From Lampropedia puyangensis (GTDB lineage Bacteria; Pseudomonadota; Gammaproteobacteria; Burkholderiales; Burkholderiaceae_C), in contig NZ_STFG01000001.1 of NCBI RefSeq assembly GCF_004833285.1, forward strand, positions 641,287-705,286: DNA of 64,000 bases, in the 5' to 3' direction. A program made the translations under genes and the position numbers. Shown here one piece after another: positions 55,064-63,953 of the stretch (the first letter of the stretch is position 1; every line of letters starts with the position of its first letter). The notes beneath the pieces were generated by a model. The model searched no databases and was not told the origin of the DNA. It worked only from the letters and a program-made list of their open reading frames with translations.

Positions 55064-55324
55064 GAAGTCTCCTTGGTAGGTGGTTGATTGAAATGGCAAA
55101 AAAGAATTTAAATAGAACGACCGTGCTATTTTTGCTTGATTCTATCGGACTTCACTTTGCGCTCACAATCGCAAAGGGGACAGGCGGCACTAGGGCATAT
55201 ACCTACTGCACCATCGGAAATGACGCGTCAACAAAATTCTTAAGCGTCAAAGATCGTAAACACGTTCTTAGACAGTGGGCAAAGCCTCTTGTTGCCCAAA
55301 AGATTGTTCATATAAAGTGCTTTG

Positions 55325-55720
55325 ATGTTGAAAAAACTATTGCTTCTTATTTGGACTGTGCAAACAGGCATTTGCTCTGCACAGATATACGAGTGCAAAG
55401 ACGAAAAGGGTAGTCGTATTTGGACCAATCAAGCTTGCCCAGAAGGTGTTGTGCTTCACCAAGGTGTTGACGCTGATGTGCAGCGTGACGCCGAACGTGC
55501 TGATCGAGAGCAACGTGCCCGACGTCAGAAAGAGTCGGCAGATGCAGCCCAGCGATTCAGGCAAAATGCCTATGACAGCCGAGTGCCCGGCAGGGCATCA
55601 ACCAAAAGTCTTCAGCGCTGTGATGCCACACGCCGTGCGCTGCGCATTGAGCGTGCGAAAACCCATTCGGATGGCGAGCGAATTCGCCAGCTTTCACGCG
55701 ATGAAAGCAAGTACTGCTGA
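55325..55720 (+). CDS. Exported DUF4124-type small protein
   Basis: A 131-aa exported protein from ATG 55325. Signal peptide MLKKLLLLIWTVQTGICSA is followed by QIYECKDEKGSRIWTNQACP, the DUF4124-like core with two cysteines, and then a long charged helical tail rich in Arg, Gln and Asp. Function unknown; such proteins are common in betaproteobacteria and are predicted to be periplasmic. It is followed 95 bases later by an alpha/beta hydrolase. Confidence 0.75.
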   Translation: MLKKLLLLIWTVQTGICSAQIYECKDEKGSRIWTNQACPEGVVLHQGVDADVQRDAERADREQRARRQKESADAAQRFRQNAYDSRVPGRASTKSLQRCDATRRALRIERAKTHSDGERIRQLSRDESKYC

Positions 55721-55815
55721 GCGGTTTACATTTCAGTTTCGATCGCCATGACGGCTTTGGCATGCAAGCCTCATTGGCGACAGCTCTTCTGCACTATTGC
55801 CCGCTATGCTGGGCT

Positions 55816-56796
55816 ATGCATTCAGAATTGACGTTTCCTTATCCTGAGATGCCAGCCGCGCAAGCTATTGTGAGCAATGGCATGGTGTTCTCAACACATT
55901 GCGCCGGTAGTGGTTTGCCTGTATTGCTGCTGCATGGTTTTCCAGAATTGGCCTACTCATGGCGACACCAAATTCAACCGTTGGTAGATGCCGGCTGCCA
56001 AGTGATCGTGCCCGATCTGCGAGGCTATGGGCATACCGGTTTGCATGGCTCGCTCAGCGATTACCGGATGCACAACCTTGCCTGTGACGTAGTGGGCTTG
56101 CTCGATGCTCTTGGTATCGCCCAATGTGTTGTGATTGGCCATGATTTTGGCGGTGCGTTGGCTTGGACATTGGCGAGAGACCATGCCAAGCGGTTTCTCG
56201 GCGTCGTCGCGCTCAATACGCCTTACACACGCCGTACGGAAGACCATTTGATTGACACCCTACGCAAATACCGTGGGGAAAGTAATTACATGGTGTATTT
56301 CCAAAAGCCGGGGCAGGGGGAGGCTTTGTTGGAGGCGAATGTGTATGCCACGTTTGCGGGCATGATGTGCCGCCCTAATGCGTTGATGCGTGATTTCAGC
56401 CAAGCTCCTGAAGCGCTACAAAGCTTACCTGCCAGCTTGCTTGGGCAAGATAAACGTATTCAAGGCGTTTCTTTCCTGACTGAGCAAGAGTTGAGCGTTT
56501 ATGTCAAAACTTACGAGAAAACGGGTTTTACTGGTGGCTTGAATTGGTACCGAAACCTGGCTCGTAATTGGCAGGATACCCAAGGGGTTGCAGATCGCGT
56601 CGAGTTGCCTGCATTGATGGTTTGTGCTGAGCACGACATTTTTTTACCACCAGCGACAGCGGAGGGAATAGAGCGTTATGTGCCTTTGATCCAGCGCGCG
56701 TTGATTCGCGATTGCGGACACTGGACGCAGCAAGAGCGGCCCGAGGAAGTTAACGCTTTGATCATCACTTGGTTGCGTGAGCGGCTTTGGTTGTGA
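55816..56796 (+). CDS. Alpha/beta hydrolase, epoxide hydrolase-like
   Basis: Alpha/beta-hydrolase fold enzyme of 326 aa from ATG 55816. It shows the oxyanion segment LLLHGFPELAYSWRHQI, nucleophile Asp in IGHDFGGALAWTLA, and the catalytic His in RDCGHWTQQERPEEVN, with a late acidic residue in CAEHDIFLPP. The Asp nucleophile and the cap Tyr in GGLNWYRNLARNW indicate the soluble epoxide hydrolase branch rather than an esterase. The start is uncertain (frame open from 55762; no strong ribosome site). Substrate unknown. Confidence 0.88.
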   Translation: MHSELTFPYPEMPAAQAIVSNGMVFSTHCAGSGLPVLLLHGFPELAYSWRHQIQPLVDAGCQVIVPDLRGYGHTGLHGSLSDYRMHNLACDVVGLLDALGIAQCVVIGHDFGGALAWTLARDHAKRFLGVVALNTPYTRRTEDHLIDTLRKYRGESNYMVYFQKPGQGEALLEANVYATFAGMMCRPNALMRDFSQAPEALQSLPASLLGQDKRIQGVSFLTEQELSVYVKTYEKTGFTGGLNWYRNLARNWQDTQGVADRVELPALMVCAEHDIFLPPATAEGIERYVPLIQRALIRDCGHWTQQERPEEVNALIITWLRERLWL

Positions 56797-56959
56797 TCGA
56801 TGTTGCTGTCCTAACCTAGGCTCTATCTGACAAACAACAGGGTTTAAGCATCCATGTTTGAGAGTTGTAGGACTGCACGTCCTCTGTCTACATTGTCCGA
56901 TCTAGCTGCTTTTCAAGCGCGATGTGTTTGATTCCATCGGCATCTGCCAAGGGGTATAT

Positions 56960-57445
56960 TCAGAAAAAACCTGGTTGCTGCACCTGCGGCGCGGCTTGGG
57001 CTTGATCAGGAGGTGCGTCATTCACAGAAACCGCATCCTGCATAACCGCATCGGTAAAAAAATCATCCGTATCTTGCTCTTGCCCAGTGTGCTCTTGTAG
57101 AGCATCTGAAAGTTTGGCAACTAATGTTTGCAATGCTACGGTTTGCGCAGCCAATTGTTCCTGCATATCTGTGTCTTGTGCATGGGATGCGGTTGGTTCG
57201 TCAGGAACTGCGGGCAACTGCGATTGCAACTGTTCATGAGCTTGCCTCAAATCGCCTAATTCGTAGGCTAAGTTCAAGGCTGCCAGAACTGCGATGCGTT
57301 CGCGGGCGCGAACTTTACCTGCATCATGAATGCGGGTCATTGCGTCATCAACCAAACGGACTGCATCAGACAGACGCGTCTCTTGCCCTTCTTTGCAAGC
57401 AAGCAAGTAGCTTTGCTGCAAAATTTTTACTTCTACTTGCTTCAT
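56960..57445 (-). CDS. zapA: Cell division protein ZapA, extended
   Basis: FtsZ-ring stabiliser. Residues 1-75 (VEVKILQQSYLLACKEG, RLVDDAMTRIHDAGKV, RIAVLAALNLAYEL) match ZapA; the coiled coil follows. At 161 aa it is longer than the usual 100-110 residues, with an acidic, Gln-rich C-terminal tail (about 105-161). Its start overlaps the stop of the small coiled-coil gene upstream by four bases, so the two are translationally coupled. Confidence 0.9.
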   Translation of the reverse strand: MKQVEVKILQQSYLLACKEGQETRLSDAVRLVDDAMTRIHDAGKVRARERIAVLAALNLAYELGDLRQAHEQLQSQLPAVPDEPTASHAQDTDMQEQLAAQTVALQTLVAKLSDALQEHTGQEQDTDDFFTDAVMQDAVSVNDAPPDQAQAAPQVQQPGFF

Positions 57446-57669
57446 GGCTTGCCTTCCAAGGCGTTCTGTAAGTCAGGCAAACGCTCCAGCAGCGCATCGA
57501 CGCGATCACGTGCGGTATGAAGCCGCTGAACCAAGCCGTCACGCTCTTGGGTCAATAGCTGAACTTGTTGTGCAAGCTGCGCATGGCCTTGTTCTGCAGT
57601 GCGCAGGCGCTCAAGCAGTTGATCAATTTGGAGTGACAGAGTTTCTGTCAATGAGTTGGGCGTTTGCAT
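57442..57669 (-). CDS. Small coiled-coil protein upstream of zapA (TIGR02449/ZapB-like)
   Basis: A 75-aa protein from ATG 57669, nearly all heptad-rich helix (LQIDQLLERLRTAEQGHAQL; VQLLTQERDGLVQRLHTARD). It matches the TIGR02449-type small protein usually found before zapA. It overlaps zapA by four bases. By position and shape it may be a divisome partner, but this is inference. The frame is open seven codons further upstream. Confidence 0.85.
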   Translation of the reverse strand: MQTPNSLTETLSLQIDQLLERLRTAEQGHAQLAQQVQLLTQERDGLVQRLHTARDRVDALLERLPDLQNALEGKP

Positions 57670-58072
57670 AGCTTTAAATTGTATGCGCACTGTATGTGTA
57701 TGGGTGTGTGTTCTTTACACAATGGGGGTTTCTTGCTTTTTGTTTGAGAAGGTGCGTGAGGCCTAGATGGTGGATCAGTGATGCATGTACCTAAAGGATT
57801 GCGCCTAGCTTGGTGCGGTGGAAGGGCAAATCAGTCGCAGAATTTTTCTTCAACGACTTATGGGCCGTGTTGGAGCCTTGCTCGTGGTGTGTTCTTGCGA
57901 GCGTATCTCTGATACATGTTTGAGGTGAGTAAACAGTGCGAGGGCGGCAATAATGCGCATAGTGACCTTGTCTTGAAAGCTGACGTGTAGAGCGCCGCAT
58001 ATGCGATCACTACCGATTGATTTCAGCTTGGCAAATCTTTTTTTCAATATCTACAAGCGATACGAGTGAGCA
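57670..58072. other. Intergenic region between zapA unit and sbcB
   Basis: About 400 bases holding the divergent promoters of the zapA unit and sbcB. I see no gene or clear RNA in it; short frames lack support. Confidence 0.5.
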
Positions 58073-59518
58073 ATGCAAACCTTTTTATGGCATGACTATG
58101 AGACTTTTGGTGCTAATCCCAAAAAGGATCGACCCGCGCAATTTGCAGCTATTCGCACAGATATGGAGCTCAATGAGGTGCAAGAGCCGATGGAGTGGTT
58201 TTGCAAACCACCTTTGGACTATTTGCCAGATGCGCAGGCATGTTTGATTACGGGGATTACCCCGCAACAGGCCATGCAAAAAGGAGAAATGGAGCACGTG
58301 TTTGCTGATCGAATTCAACAGGCATTCTCTCAGCCCGAGACGGTTGGTGTTGGATACAACACGATTCGTTTTGACGATGAATTCACGCGCTTTTTGTTAT
58401 GGCGTAATTTGTTGGATCCCTATGCGCGGGAGTGGCGTGATGGCAACAGCCGTTGGGATCTACTCGACGTGGTTCGCATGACTTATGCGTTGCGACCAGA
58501 AGGCGTGAATTGGCCTGTGGGAGAGGACGGAAAAACGAGCTTTAAACTTGAGTTGCTTTCTGCCTCGAACGGTTTGTTGCATGAAGCGGCCCATGATGCG
58601 GTATCTGATGTGCGTGCAACGATCGCACTGGCACGCCTTATTCGACAAAAGCAGCCTCGCTTATTTGAGTATGCTCTTGCACTACGCGATAAGCGGATGG
58701 TTGCGAAAGAGTTGGGATTTCCCGCTGCGCAGAACCAAGTTAAACCCTTTGTGCATATTTCAGGGATGTTTCCTGTTGAGCAGGGGTGCTTGGCAGTCAT
58801 GTGGCCTTTGGCCAATCATCCAACTAATCGCAATGAAGTGATTGCATGGAATTTGGCAAGCGATCCGCGCGAACTGCTTGACTTGGATGTTCAAACCATT
58901 CGCCAGCGCCTTTTCTCTCGGCAGGTTGATTTGCCCGAAGGGATCGTGCGTTTACCCATCAAAAGTATCCATATGAATAAATCACCAATGGTTGTCGGTA
59001 ATTTAAAAGTATTGACACCGCAGGTACAACAACGCTGGAATATGGATATGGCAACGCTGGAGCAGCACGCATTGTGGGCACAAGCTTTGCCTGATATGAG
59101 TGCGATTTGGGCGGAAGTCTTCAGCAGGCAAAAAAACGATCTTGGTGTCGCTGTGATGGCGGAGCAAGATCTGTATGGCGGTTTTGTGTCTGATGCCGAT
59201 AGAAAACGATTGCTGGAATTGAAAAAAAGGCCCTTGGATCAGTGGTCTGAGTGCAAAGGGCGTTTTGAGGATCCGCGCTTAGATGAATTGGTGTTTTTTT
59301 ACCGCGCACGCAACCATGTAGAAACACTGAGTGAGCAAGAAATGGCGCAATGGGAGCAGCATCGCAAGCGCGTATTGATTGAGGGGTATGCAGGGGCTCG
59401 AACTGCATCGCAATTGATGGCCGAAATTGACGCTTTGTCTGATGATGCGAGCGAGGCGCAGCAGGACATTCTTGGCGCGCTCTATGAGTGGACAGACTAC
59501 GTTACGCCAGATTGGTAA
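58073..59518 (+). CDS. sbcB: Exodeoxyribonuclease I
   Basis: 3'-to-5' single-strand DNA exonuclease acting in recombination and mismatch repair. The 481 aa contain the DEDDh catalytic residues: FLWHDYETFGANP (Asp 8, Glu 10), GVGYNTIRFDDEFTRF, and LHEAAHDAVSDVRATIALA, followed by the SH3-like and C-terminal domains (exonuclease I). Length is normal. A short inverted repeat follows the stop. Confidence 0.96.
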   Translation: MQTFLWHDYETFGANPKKDRPAQFAAIRTDMELNEVQEPMEWFCKPPLDYLPDAQACLITGITPQQAMQKGEMEHVFADRIQQAFSQPETVGVGYNTIRFDDEFTRFLLWRNLLDPYAREWRDGNSRWDLLDVVRMTYALRPEGVNWPVGEDGKTSFKLELLSASNGLLHEAAHDAVSDVRATIALARLIRQKQPRLFEYALALRDKRMVAKELGFPAAQNQVKPFVHISGMFPVEQGCLAVMWPLANHPTNRNEVIAWNLASDPRELLDLDVQTIRQRLFSRQVDLPEGIVRLPIKSIHMNKSPMVVGNLKVLTPQVQQRWNMDMATLEQHALWAQALPDMSAIWAEVFSRQKNDLGVAVMAEQDLYGGFVSDADRKRLLELKKRPLDQWSECKGRFEDPRLDELVFFYRARNHVETLSEQEMAQWEQHRKRVLIEGYAGARTASQLMAEIDALSDDASEAQQDILGALYEWTDYVTPDW

Positions 59519-59563
59519 TGCGTCTACGGTACTTTCTCTGTCCGTCTTGTTGGGTTGCCTGTG

Positions 59564-59586
59564 AATAGGCAATTTTGCCTATTTTG
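59564..59586 (+). terminator. Possible terminator after sbcB
   Basis: Arms AATAGGC (59564-59570) and GCCTATT (59577-59583) with a six-base loop and a few Ts, 46 bases after sbcB. The stem is short. Confidence 0.4.
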
Positions 59587-59626
59587 TGGAGCAGGAAAAT
59601 CTGACTCAACGCCTGTTCAATAGGCG

Positions 59627-59660
59627 AAAAAAAAGCACTTAAATTAATAAGTGCTTTTTT
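59627..59660 (-). terminator. Terminator of the hupB - tRNA-Val unit (bidirectional)
   Basis: Arms AAAGCACTTA (59632-59641) and TAAGTGCTTT (59648-59657) form a stem with A-run before and T-run after, so it can act on both strands. On the minus strand it lies 12 bases past the tRNA 3' end. Confidence 0.9.
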
Positions 59661-59671
59661 AAAACGGTGGG

Positions 59672-59747
59672 TGGTGGGTGCTAACGGGGTCGAACCGCTG
59701 ACCTACGCCTTGTAAGGGCGCCGCTCTACCAACTGAGCTAAGCACCC
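59672..59747 (-). tRNA. tRNA-Val (anticodon TAC)
   Basis: A 76-nt tRNA folds fully by hand: acceptor stem GGGTGCT / AGCACCC, D arm GCTC...GAGC, anticodon stem GCGCC / GGCGT with loop CTTACAA, T arm AGCGG / CCGTT with TTCGACC loop. The anticodon is TAC, reading GUA valine codons. The 3' CCA is encoded. It lies 13 bases after the hupB stop on the same strand and is probably co-transcribed with it. Confidence 0.97.
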
Positions 59748-59760
59748 CACCGGAAAAACG

Positions 59761-60033
59761 TTATTTTACAGCATCTTTTAGTGCTTTACCAGCACGAAAT
59801 TTAGGAACTTTTGCTGCTTTGATCTTAATTTCTGCACCAGTCTGAGGATTGCGTCCTTTTCGGGCTGCTCGTTTAGATACTTCAAACGTGCCAAAACCAA
59901 CAACGGCAACACTACCGCCTTTTTTCAACGTTGTCTTGATCGCACCAATTGTAGCATCCAATGCACGTGCTGCGGCGGCTTTGGAGATATCTGCGTTAGC
60001 TGCGATGTGCTCAACAAGTTCTGTTTTGTTCAC
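59761..60033 (-). CDS. hupB: HU-type DNA-binding protein
   Basis: Histone-like HU protein, 90 aa, which bends DNA and shapes the nucleoid. The family sequence is complete: [60 protein letters not shown], and [10 protein letters not shown]. The start is GTG at 60033 with AGAAGAGG upstream. The Pro for DNA intercalation is in RNPQTG. It is followed by tRNA-Val. Confidence 0.97.
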   Translation of the reverse strand: MNKTELVEHIAANADISKAAAARALDATIGAIKTTLKKGGSVAVVGFGTFEVSKRAARKGRNPQTGAEIKIKAAKVPKFRAGKALKDAVK

Positions 60034-60184
60034 GATATGCCTCTTCTCTGATGAAAAAAAGTTCAGGACGCAACGAGAAATGGATCAAAGCTGATTCAAC
60101 TTCTTTTGTACTGCGGCAACCCGACACATGATTAAAGGATGAAAACCACAAGATGGCGATTAAATAGCGCCCCTCAGCGACTGT

Positions 60185-60203
60185 CAAGGATTTTAGATCC
60201 TTG
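60185..60203 (-). terminator. Possible terminator-like hairpin after pgsA
   Basis: Arms CAAGGAT (60185-60191) and ATCCTTG (60197-60203) with a five-base loop, 14 bases past the pgsA stop. There is no T-run on the minus strand. Confidence 0.4.
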
Positions 60204-60216
60204 CCTGCGCTTCATT

Positions 60217-60786
60217 CTACTGGTGTAAACGTGCCTTGATCGCTAAAGAGGCTTGTTTCATGTAATAAATCATCGACCAGATTGTTAAAACTGCAGCAAC
60301 CCAAAGGAGGATTTGCCCCACAAAGCGTGTGTGCAACAGTGTTAAGAGAGGGCCATCCAGCAACAAAAAGGGGATGGCAATCATTTGAACTGTGGTTTTT
60401 ACCTTGCCGATCATATGAACGGCCACACTTTTGGCCGCGCCAATTTGAGCCATCCATTCGCGCAGTGCCGATATGGCAATCTCGCGTCCAATGATGATTA
60501 GGGCGACAAATACATCAATTCGCTGAAGGTGTACGAGCAGCAACAGCGCAGCACACACTAAAAATTTATCGGCCACGGGGTCAAGAAACGCGCCGAATGC
60601 AGAAGCTTGTCCCAATTTACGCGCCAAATAGCCATCGAGCCAGTCTGTAATGGCAAAAACGATAAATAAGATGGCCGCAATCCAGTTGGCCAAGGCAATC
60701 TCAATGGGAAGGTAATAGACCACCACAATCAACGGGATGGCCACAATACGACTGAGTGTTAGCAGCGTCGGAAGATTCAATGGCAT
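60217..60786 (-). CDS. pgsA: CDP-diacylglycerol-glycerol-3-phosphate 3-phosphatidyltransferase PgsA
   Basis: Inner-membrane enzyme making phosphatidylglycerophosphate, the committed step to phosphatidylglycerol and cardiolipin. The 189 aa start MPLNLPTLLTLSRIVAIPLI and contain the canonical CDP-alcohol motif TDWLDGYLARKLGQ followed by FGAFLDPVADKFLV, with all four Asp. About five membrane helices. Length is typical. Confidence 0.96.
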   Translation of the reverse strand: MPLNLPTLLTLSRIVAIPLIVVVYYLPIEIALANWIAAILFIVFAITDWLDGYLARKLGQASAFGAFLDPVADKFLVCAALLLLVHLQRIDVFVALIIIGREIAISALREWMAQIGAAKSVAVHMIGKVKTTVQMIAIPFLLLDGPLLTLLHTRFVGQILLWVAAVLTIWSMIYYMKQASLAIKARLHQ

Positions 60787-61011
60787 GGCGCTTATAGTCG
60801 AAGAGGGGTGTCGGAGCGATTGAGGCGTTGAGCGATGCCACAGGCAATTGGCGTTGCATCAGCACTGTGTATTATCCGGTTGTTTTCGATAGGTATCTGC
60901 TTGGTACGCGATTCCACTTTGTGGTGGGGCAGCTGTGTGCAAGTCAGTCAAGTGGTTGATTTGCCCCTCTGCATCGAACACGTTTTTTTGCGCATCCTAT
61001 CGCGTTCCTTG

Positions 61012-61791
61012 TTACAGCTTCTTTTTCTGATCGAGAAAAAGAATAAAAACCAAGGCTGCAATATTCAGAAGCGCGAGAATGAACCAAGTGATGGCATAGC
61101 TGAGGTGGTTATTTCGAAACTGGATTTGTGTCATTCCGCCGCGCGGTTTGGTCTCGGACGTGGAGGATGAGTCGGAATTTGCAAAGGCATCCATGAAGAA
61201 TGGTGCGGTTGCTTTAACATCAATGTGACGAGCGGCACTCAGTTCTTGCGGCCAGCGACGGTACCAGCGATCCTCTGTGGGAACATTTTTGCGTAGGAAA
61301 AGATTCTCCTCTTCAGGGAAGCGCAGAAGCCCAGACACAACTGTGTTTGACAATTCTTGAGTCGGAAGGTTGGATTGTGCCTTTTTCGCTTCAGTGGGGA
61401 CAAAGCCTTGATTGATCCAGAGAATGGATTCTTTGTTTGTTTCGGCGGTGCTGTTTGGTGCTAGGGCAAATGGGGCCATGACCCAGTATCCTGGCCCTAA
61501 TTCTGTATTCGCATACACAAGGATTTTTTCTTGTTGCAGCCAGTGCCCTTTAGCTTGAATGGGTAAATACTCAGCATTTTCCCGCTTCCATTTTTGCCAT
61601 TCGCTTGGGTTAACTATGGGTTGTGGGGTAGCATGTATGCGTGAATCAACAGCAGCGATCAAGTCTCTCTTCCATGCCAGTCGTTGCACTTGCCATGTGC
61701 CGAGGCTGCAAAATACGATGGTGTTAATGAGGAAGAAACAAATCAAGCCTAAGCGCTTGGCTGTCAATTTTCCTGTGTTGTTTGTTGGCAT
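61012..61791 (-). CDS. SURF1 family cytochrome oxidase assembly protein
   Basis: Inner-membrane assembly factor for haem-copper oxidases, 259 aa from ATG 61791 (a TTG at 61824 would add 11 residues). N-terminal helix LICFFLINTIVFCSLGTWQV carries the family LGTWQVQRLAWKRDLI; the large outer loop contains GPGYWVMAPFALAP and ILWINQGFVP; the C-terminal helix has NNHLSYAITWFILALLNIAA. Usually beside cytochrome c oxidase genes, but none are here, so it is detached. Confidence 0.92.
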   Translation of the reverse strand: MPTNNTGKLTAKRLGLICFFLINTIVFCSLGTWQVQRLAWKRDLIAAVDSRIHATPQPIVNPSEWQKWKRENAEYLPIQAKGHWLQQEKILVYANTELGPGYWVMAPFALAPNSTAETNKESILWINQGFVPTEAKKAQSNLPTQELSNTVVSGLLRFPEEENLFLRKNVPTEDRWYRRWPQELSAARHIDVKATAPFFMDAFANSDSSSTSETKPRGGMTQIQFRNNHLSYAITWFILALLNIAALVFILFLDQKKKL

Positions 61792-61844
61792 GGTATTGAT
61801 GTGCGGGCTGAAGAGCGAGAGCAAGCCACTATGGGGCGGGGCAG

Positions 61845-62621
61845 TTACTCATGCCAATGTTGAGTTATCCACGAGGCTGGTCGTATAAAGCGCCAACGCC
61901 GGTTGCGCCTTCCTGCCGCAGCGTCTGGTGGGTTGCATTCACCATGAAAAATCACGATGCGCGCACCGTCCGGAATGAAGGGTTCTCTCCAGTAGTTTGT
62001 GGGCCATAAGGGGATACCGTGGTATTTGAAACTGGGGCACCACTGCTCAGGCCAATATGCCAATTGCCCTTGTTTGAAAAGAAAGTCAGAAAGGTAGGCC
62101 TGCTCATTACGAAATGCTTGCTGAACTTGTGCAACGTGCTGCTGAAAATACTCCAGCACATCTGTGTGCGCGCCGATCTCAAAGCGATAGACGGATGAGT
62201 TGCCTGTGATTCGGCGTTTTTTCCATGGGCGCGCATAGTCGTGGATGATCCTAAAGGAGCCTGATTGCGTGAAGAAATCATCTAATGAGCCAACAACAAC
62301 GACATCCAGATCAAGAAATAAAGCTGTTCCTTCTAGCTGGTATTTGTCTTTCAGATCCTGGGAAAAGGTAGCTAGTTTCTTCCATGCGCGATCTGGTTGA
62401 TTGGGATAGCGTTGCCAATCCAATTCAGGAATGGGAAAGCATTCGACTTCGCTTCGAATGCCATCGGTGTTGTCAGTGAGGCAGATAAAACGAAAATCCC
62501 CGTTCAGATGCCTGCGGGCCATCGCATAGAGACGATTGACGTATTCAGGGCCATATTTGCTGCCCCATTTCATGCACAAAACGTGTCGATTATGGGTGTT
62601 CACGGCAGGAGATTGCCCCAT
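61845..62621 (-). CDS. Glycosyltransferase-like protein with DxD motif
   Basis: A 258-aa cytoplasmic protein resembling GT8-like glycosyltransferases. It has an early stretch VLCMKWGSKYGPEYVNRLYA, the metal/nucleotide-sugar DxD in ALFLDLDVVVVGSLDDFF, and a late IVIFHGECNPPDA with the His often used by such enzymes. No signal peptide or membrane helices. No other polysaccharide gene is near, so acceptor and donor are unknown. Just upstream of SURF1 on the same strand. Confidence 0.78.
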   Translation of the reverse strand: MGQSPAVNTHNRHVLCMKWGSKYGPEYVNRLYAMARRHLNGDFRFICLTDNTDGIRSEVECFPIPELDWQRYPNQPDRAWKKLATFSQDLKDKYQLEGTALFLDLDVVVVGSLDDFFTQSGSFRIIHDYARPWKKRRITGNSSVYRFEIGAHTDVLEYFQQHVAQVQQAFRNEQAYLSDFLFKQGQLAYWPEQWCPSFKYHGIPLWPTNYWREPFIPDGARIVIFHGECNPPDAAAGRRNRRWRFIRPASWITQHWHE

Positions 62622-62725
62622 GGTGTGTGGCCCTCAAGTTTGACTCATTGGGTAAGGTTGAATGGCTTGCACAGCAGTATTGCTTCGCGCAAAGCCTTCA
62701 AATGTTTTGATGCGCAGTGCGTGAA

Positions 62726-63193
62726 TCAATCGAGTGATTTTTTTTTCGCGGAAGTCTGTTTGGGTTTGGATTTTTTGATATTTCCCCCCGCAGTCAAACG
62801 CTGATTGCCTAATACACGCAAGGTTTTGATCTCTGGCTTGAGTCCTAGTTTTTTGCTGTGTTTCACGACTTTGACGTCTACTGGTGCCTTGCCATCGCCA
62901 GCTGCTTTTGCTTTTGGGGCCTGAGGGCGCCAAATCACCAGCAACTTACCAATATGCTGCACTGCGGCTGCGTTGAGAGACTCGACCAGTGTTTGTAGAT
63001 AAGACTCACGGGTAGCGCGGTCATCACTGAAAACACGTACTTTGATCAGGCCGTGTGCGTCCAGGGCAGCGGCCACTTCTTTTTCGACAGCGGCAGTTAG
63101 TCCGTCTGAACCAATCAGTACAACAGGGTTGAGGTGGTGGGCATCCGCGCGCAAACTGCGGCGTTGCGCTGGGGTCAGGGTCAATGAAGTCAT
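62726..63193 (-). CDS. yhbY: YhbY family CRM-domain RNA-binding protein
   Basis: Ribosome-associated RNA-binding protein, 155 aa. Residues 1-95 are the CRM domain (LTPAQRRSLRADAHHLNPVV, LIGSDGLTAAVEKEVAAALD, HGLIKVRVFSDDRATRE, HIGKLLVIWRPQ). The rest is a Lys/Ala-rich basic tail (KKSKPKQTSAKKKSLD), longer than in E. coli YhbY. Divergent from rlmE, the usual neighbourhood; it likely acts in large-subunit assembly. Confidence 0.95.
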   Translation of the reverse strand: MTSLTLTPAQRRSLRADAHHLNPVVLIGSDGLTAAVEKEVAAALDAHGLIKVRVFSDDRATRESYLQTLVESLNAAAVQHIGKLLVIWRPQAPKAKAAGDGKAPVDVKVVKHSKKLGLKPEIKTLRVLGNQRLTAGGNIKKSKPKQTSAKKKSLD

Positions 63194-63284
63194 GGCATGA
63201 TTATCGGCGATGCAAGATGCTGTGACGTGCTTGGAACATCAATTCATGGTTGTTTCAGGTGTATTTCGAAAAGGTTTAAACACA

Positions 63285-63953
63285 ATGGCGACGAAGGGCA
63301 AGGGTTCAAAAGTAAATAAAACGTGGTTGTACGACCACCTCAATGACCCTTATGTGAAGTTGGCGCAAAAAGAAGGTTATCGCGCCAGGGCGGTATACAA
63401 GCTCAAAGAGATCGATGAAGAGCATCGCTTGCTGGCAAAAGCCCAAGTGATTGTGGATTTAGGGTGCGCGCCTGGTGCCTGGTGCCAATATTTGAGTCGC
63501 AAACTGAACTTGACGCTTGAGAGCGAAGGTAATGTTCTGGGGCCTAAAGTAGTTGGCGTTGACTTGTTGCCGATGGAGCCTGTTGCAGGTATTCACTTTA
63601 TACAGGGTGATTTTCAGGATGATGCCATCTTGGCGCAGCTGGAGAGTGCGGTGGGTGGCAGGCCGGTCGATGCCGTTGTTTCTGATATGGCGCCCAACTT
63701 GAGCGGGCATTCCGCTACGGATGGCGCGCGAATTGAAAATCTGATTGAAATGGCCGTAGATTTTGCGCAGCACCATCTCAAGCCTGATGGCGTTATGGTG
63801 GCTAAAGTGTTTCATGGCCCTGGGTATGACCATTTGGTCGGCTTATTTCGCGATACCTTCAAGCAAAGCAAGCCGTATAAACCCAAAGCATCACGCAGTC
63901 GCTCATCTGAGGTGTTTTTGATTGGGCAAGGCTTGCGAAAATCTGTCTGTTAG
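63285..63953 (+). CDS. rlmE: 23S rRNA (uridine-2552-2'-O)-methyltransferase RlmE
   Basis: SAM-dependent FtsJ/RrmJ methyltransferase of 222 aa that methylates U2552 late in large-subunit assembly. The start ATG 63285 is chosen because the family sequence begins KGKGSKVNKTWLYDHL, with AAGG upstream; the frame opens 25 codons earlier. The SAM site is VDLGCAPGAWCQYLS, and the K-D-K-E catalytic set is visible in RARAVYKLKEID, VVSDMAPNLSG, MVAKVFHGPGYD and SRSSEVFLIG. The following gene, just off the window, is usually ftsH. Confidence 0.96.
   Translation: MATKGKGSKVNKTWLYDHLNDPYVKLAQKEGYRARAVYKLKEIDEEHRLLAKAQVIVDLGCAPGAWCQYLSRKLNLTLESEGNVLGPKVVGVDLLPMEPVAGIHFIQGDFQDDAILAQLESAVGGRPVDAVVSDMAPNLSGHSATDGARIENLIEMAVDFAQHHLKPDGVMVAKVFHGPGYDHLVGLFRDTFKQSKPYKPKASRSRSSEVFLIGQGLRKSVC

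Noticed and set aside
56797..56959. Possible 6S RNA gene downstream of zapA, where ssrS often lies
   Set aside because: Only a small hairpin (AGGAC-GTCCT at 56869-56883) is visible; I could not build the long closing stem and central bubble of 6S RNA by hand. A covariance-model search would settle it.
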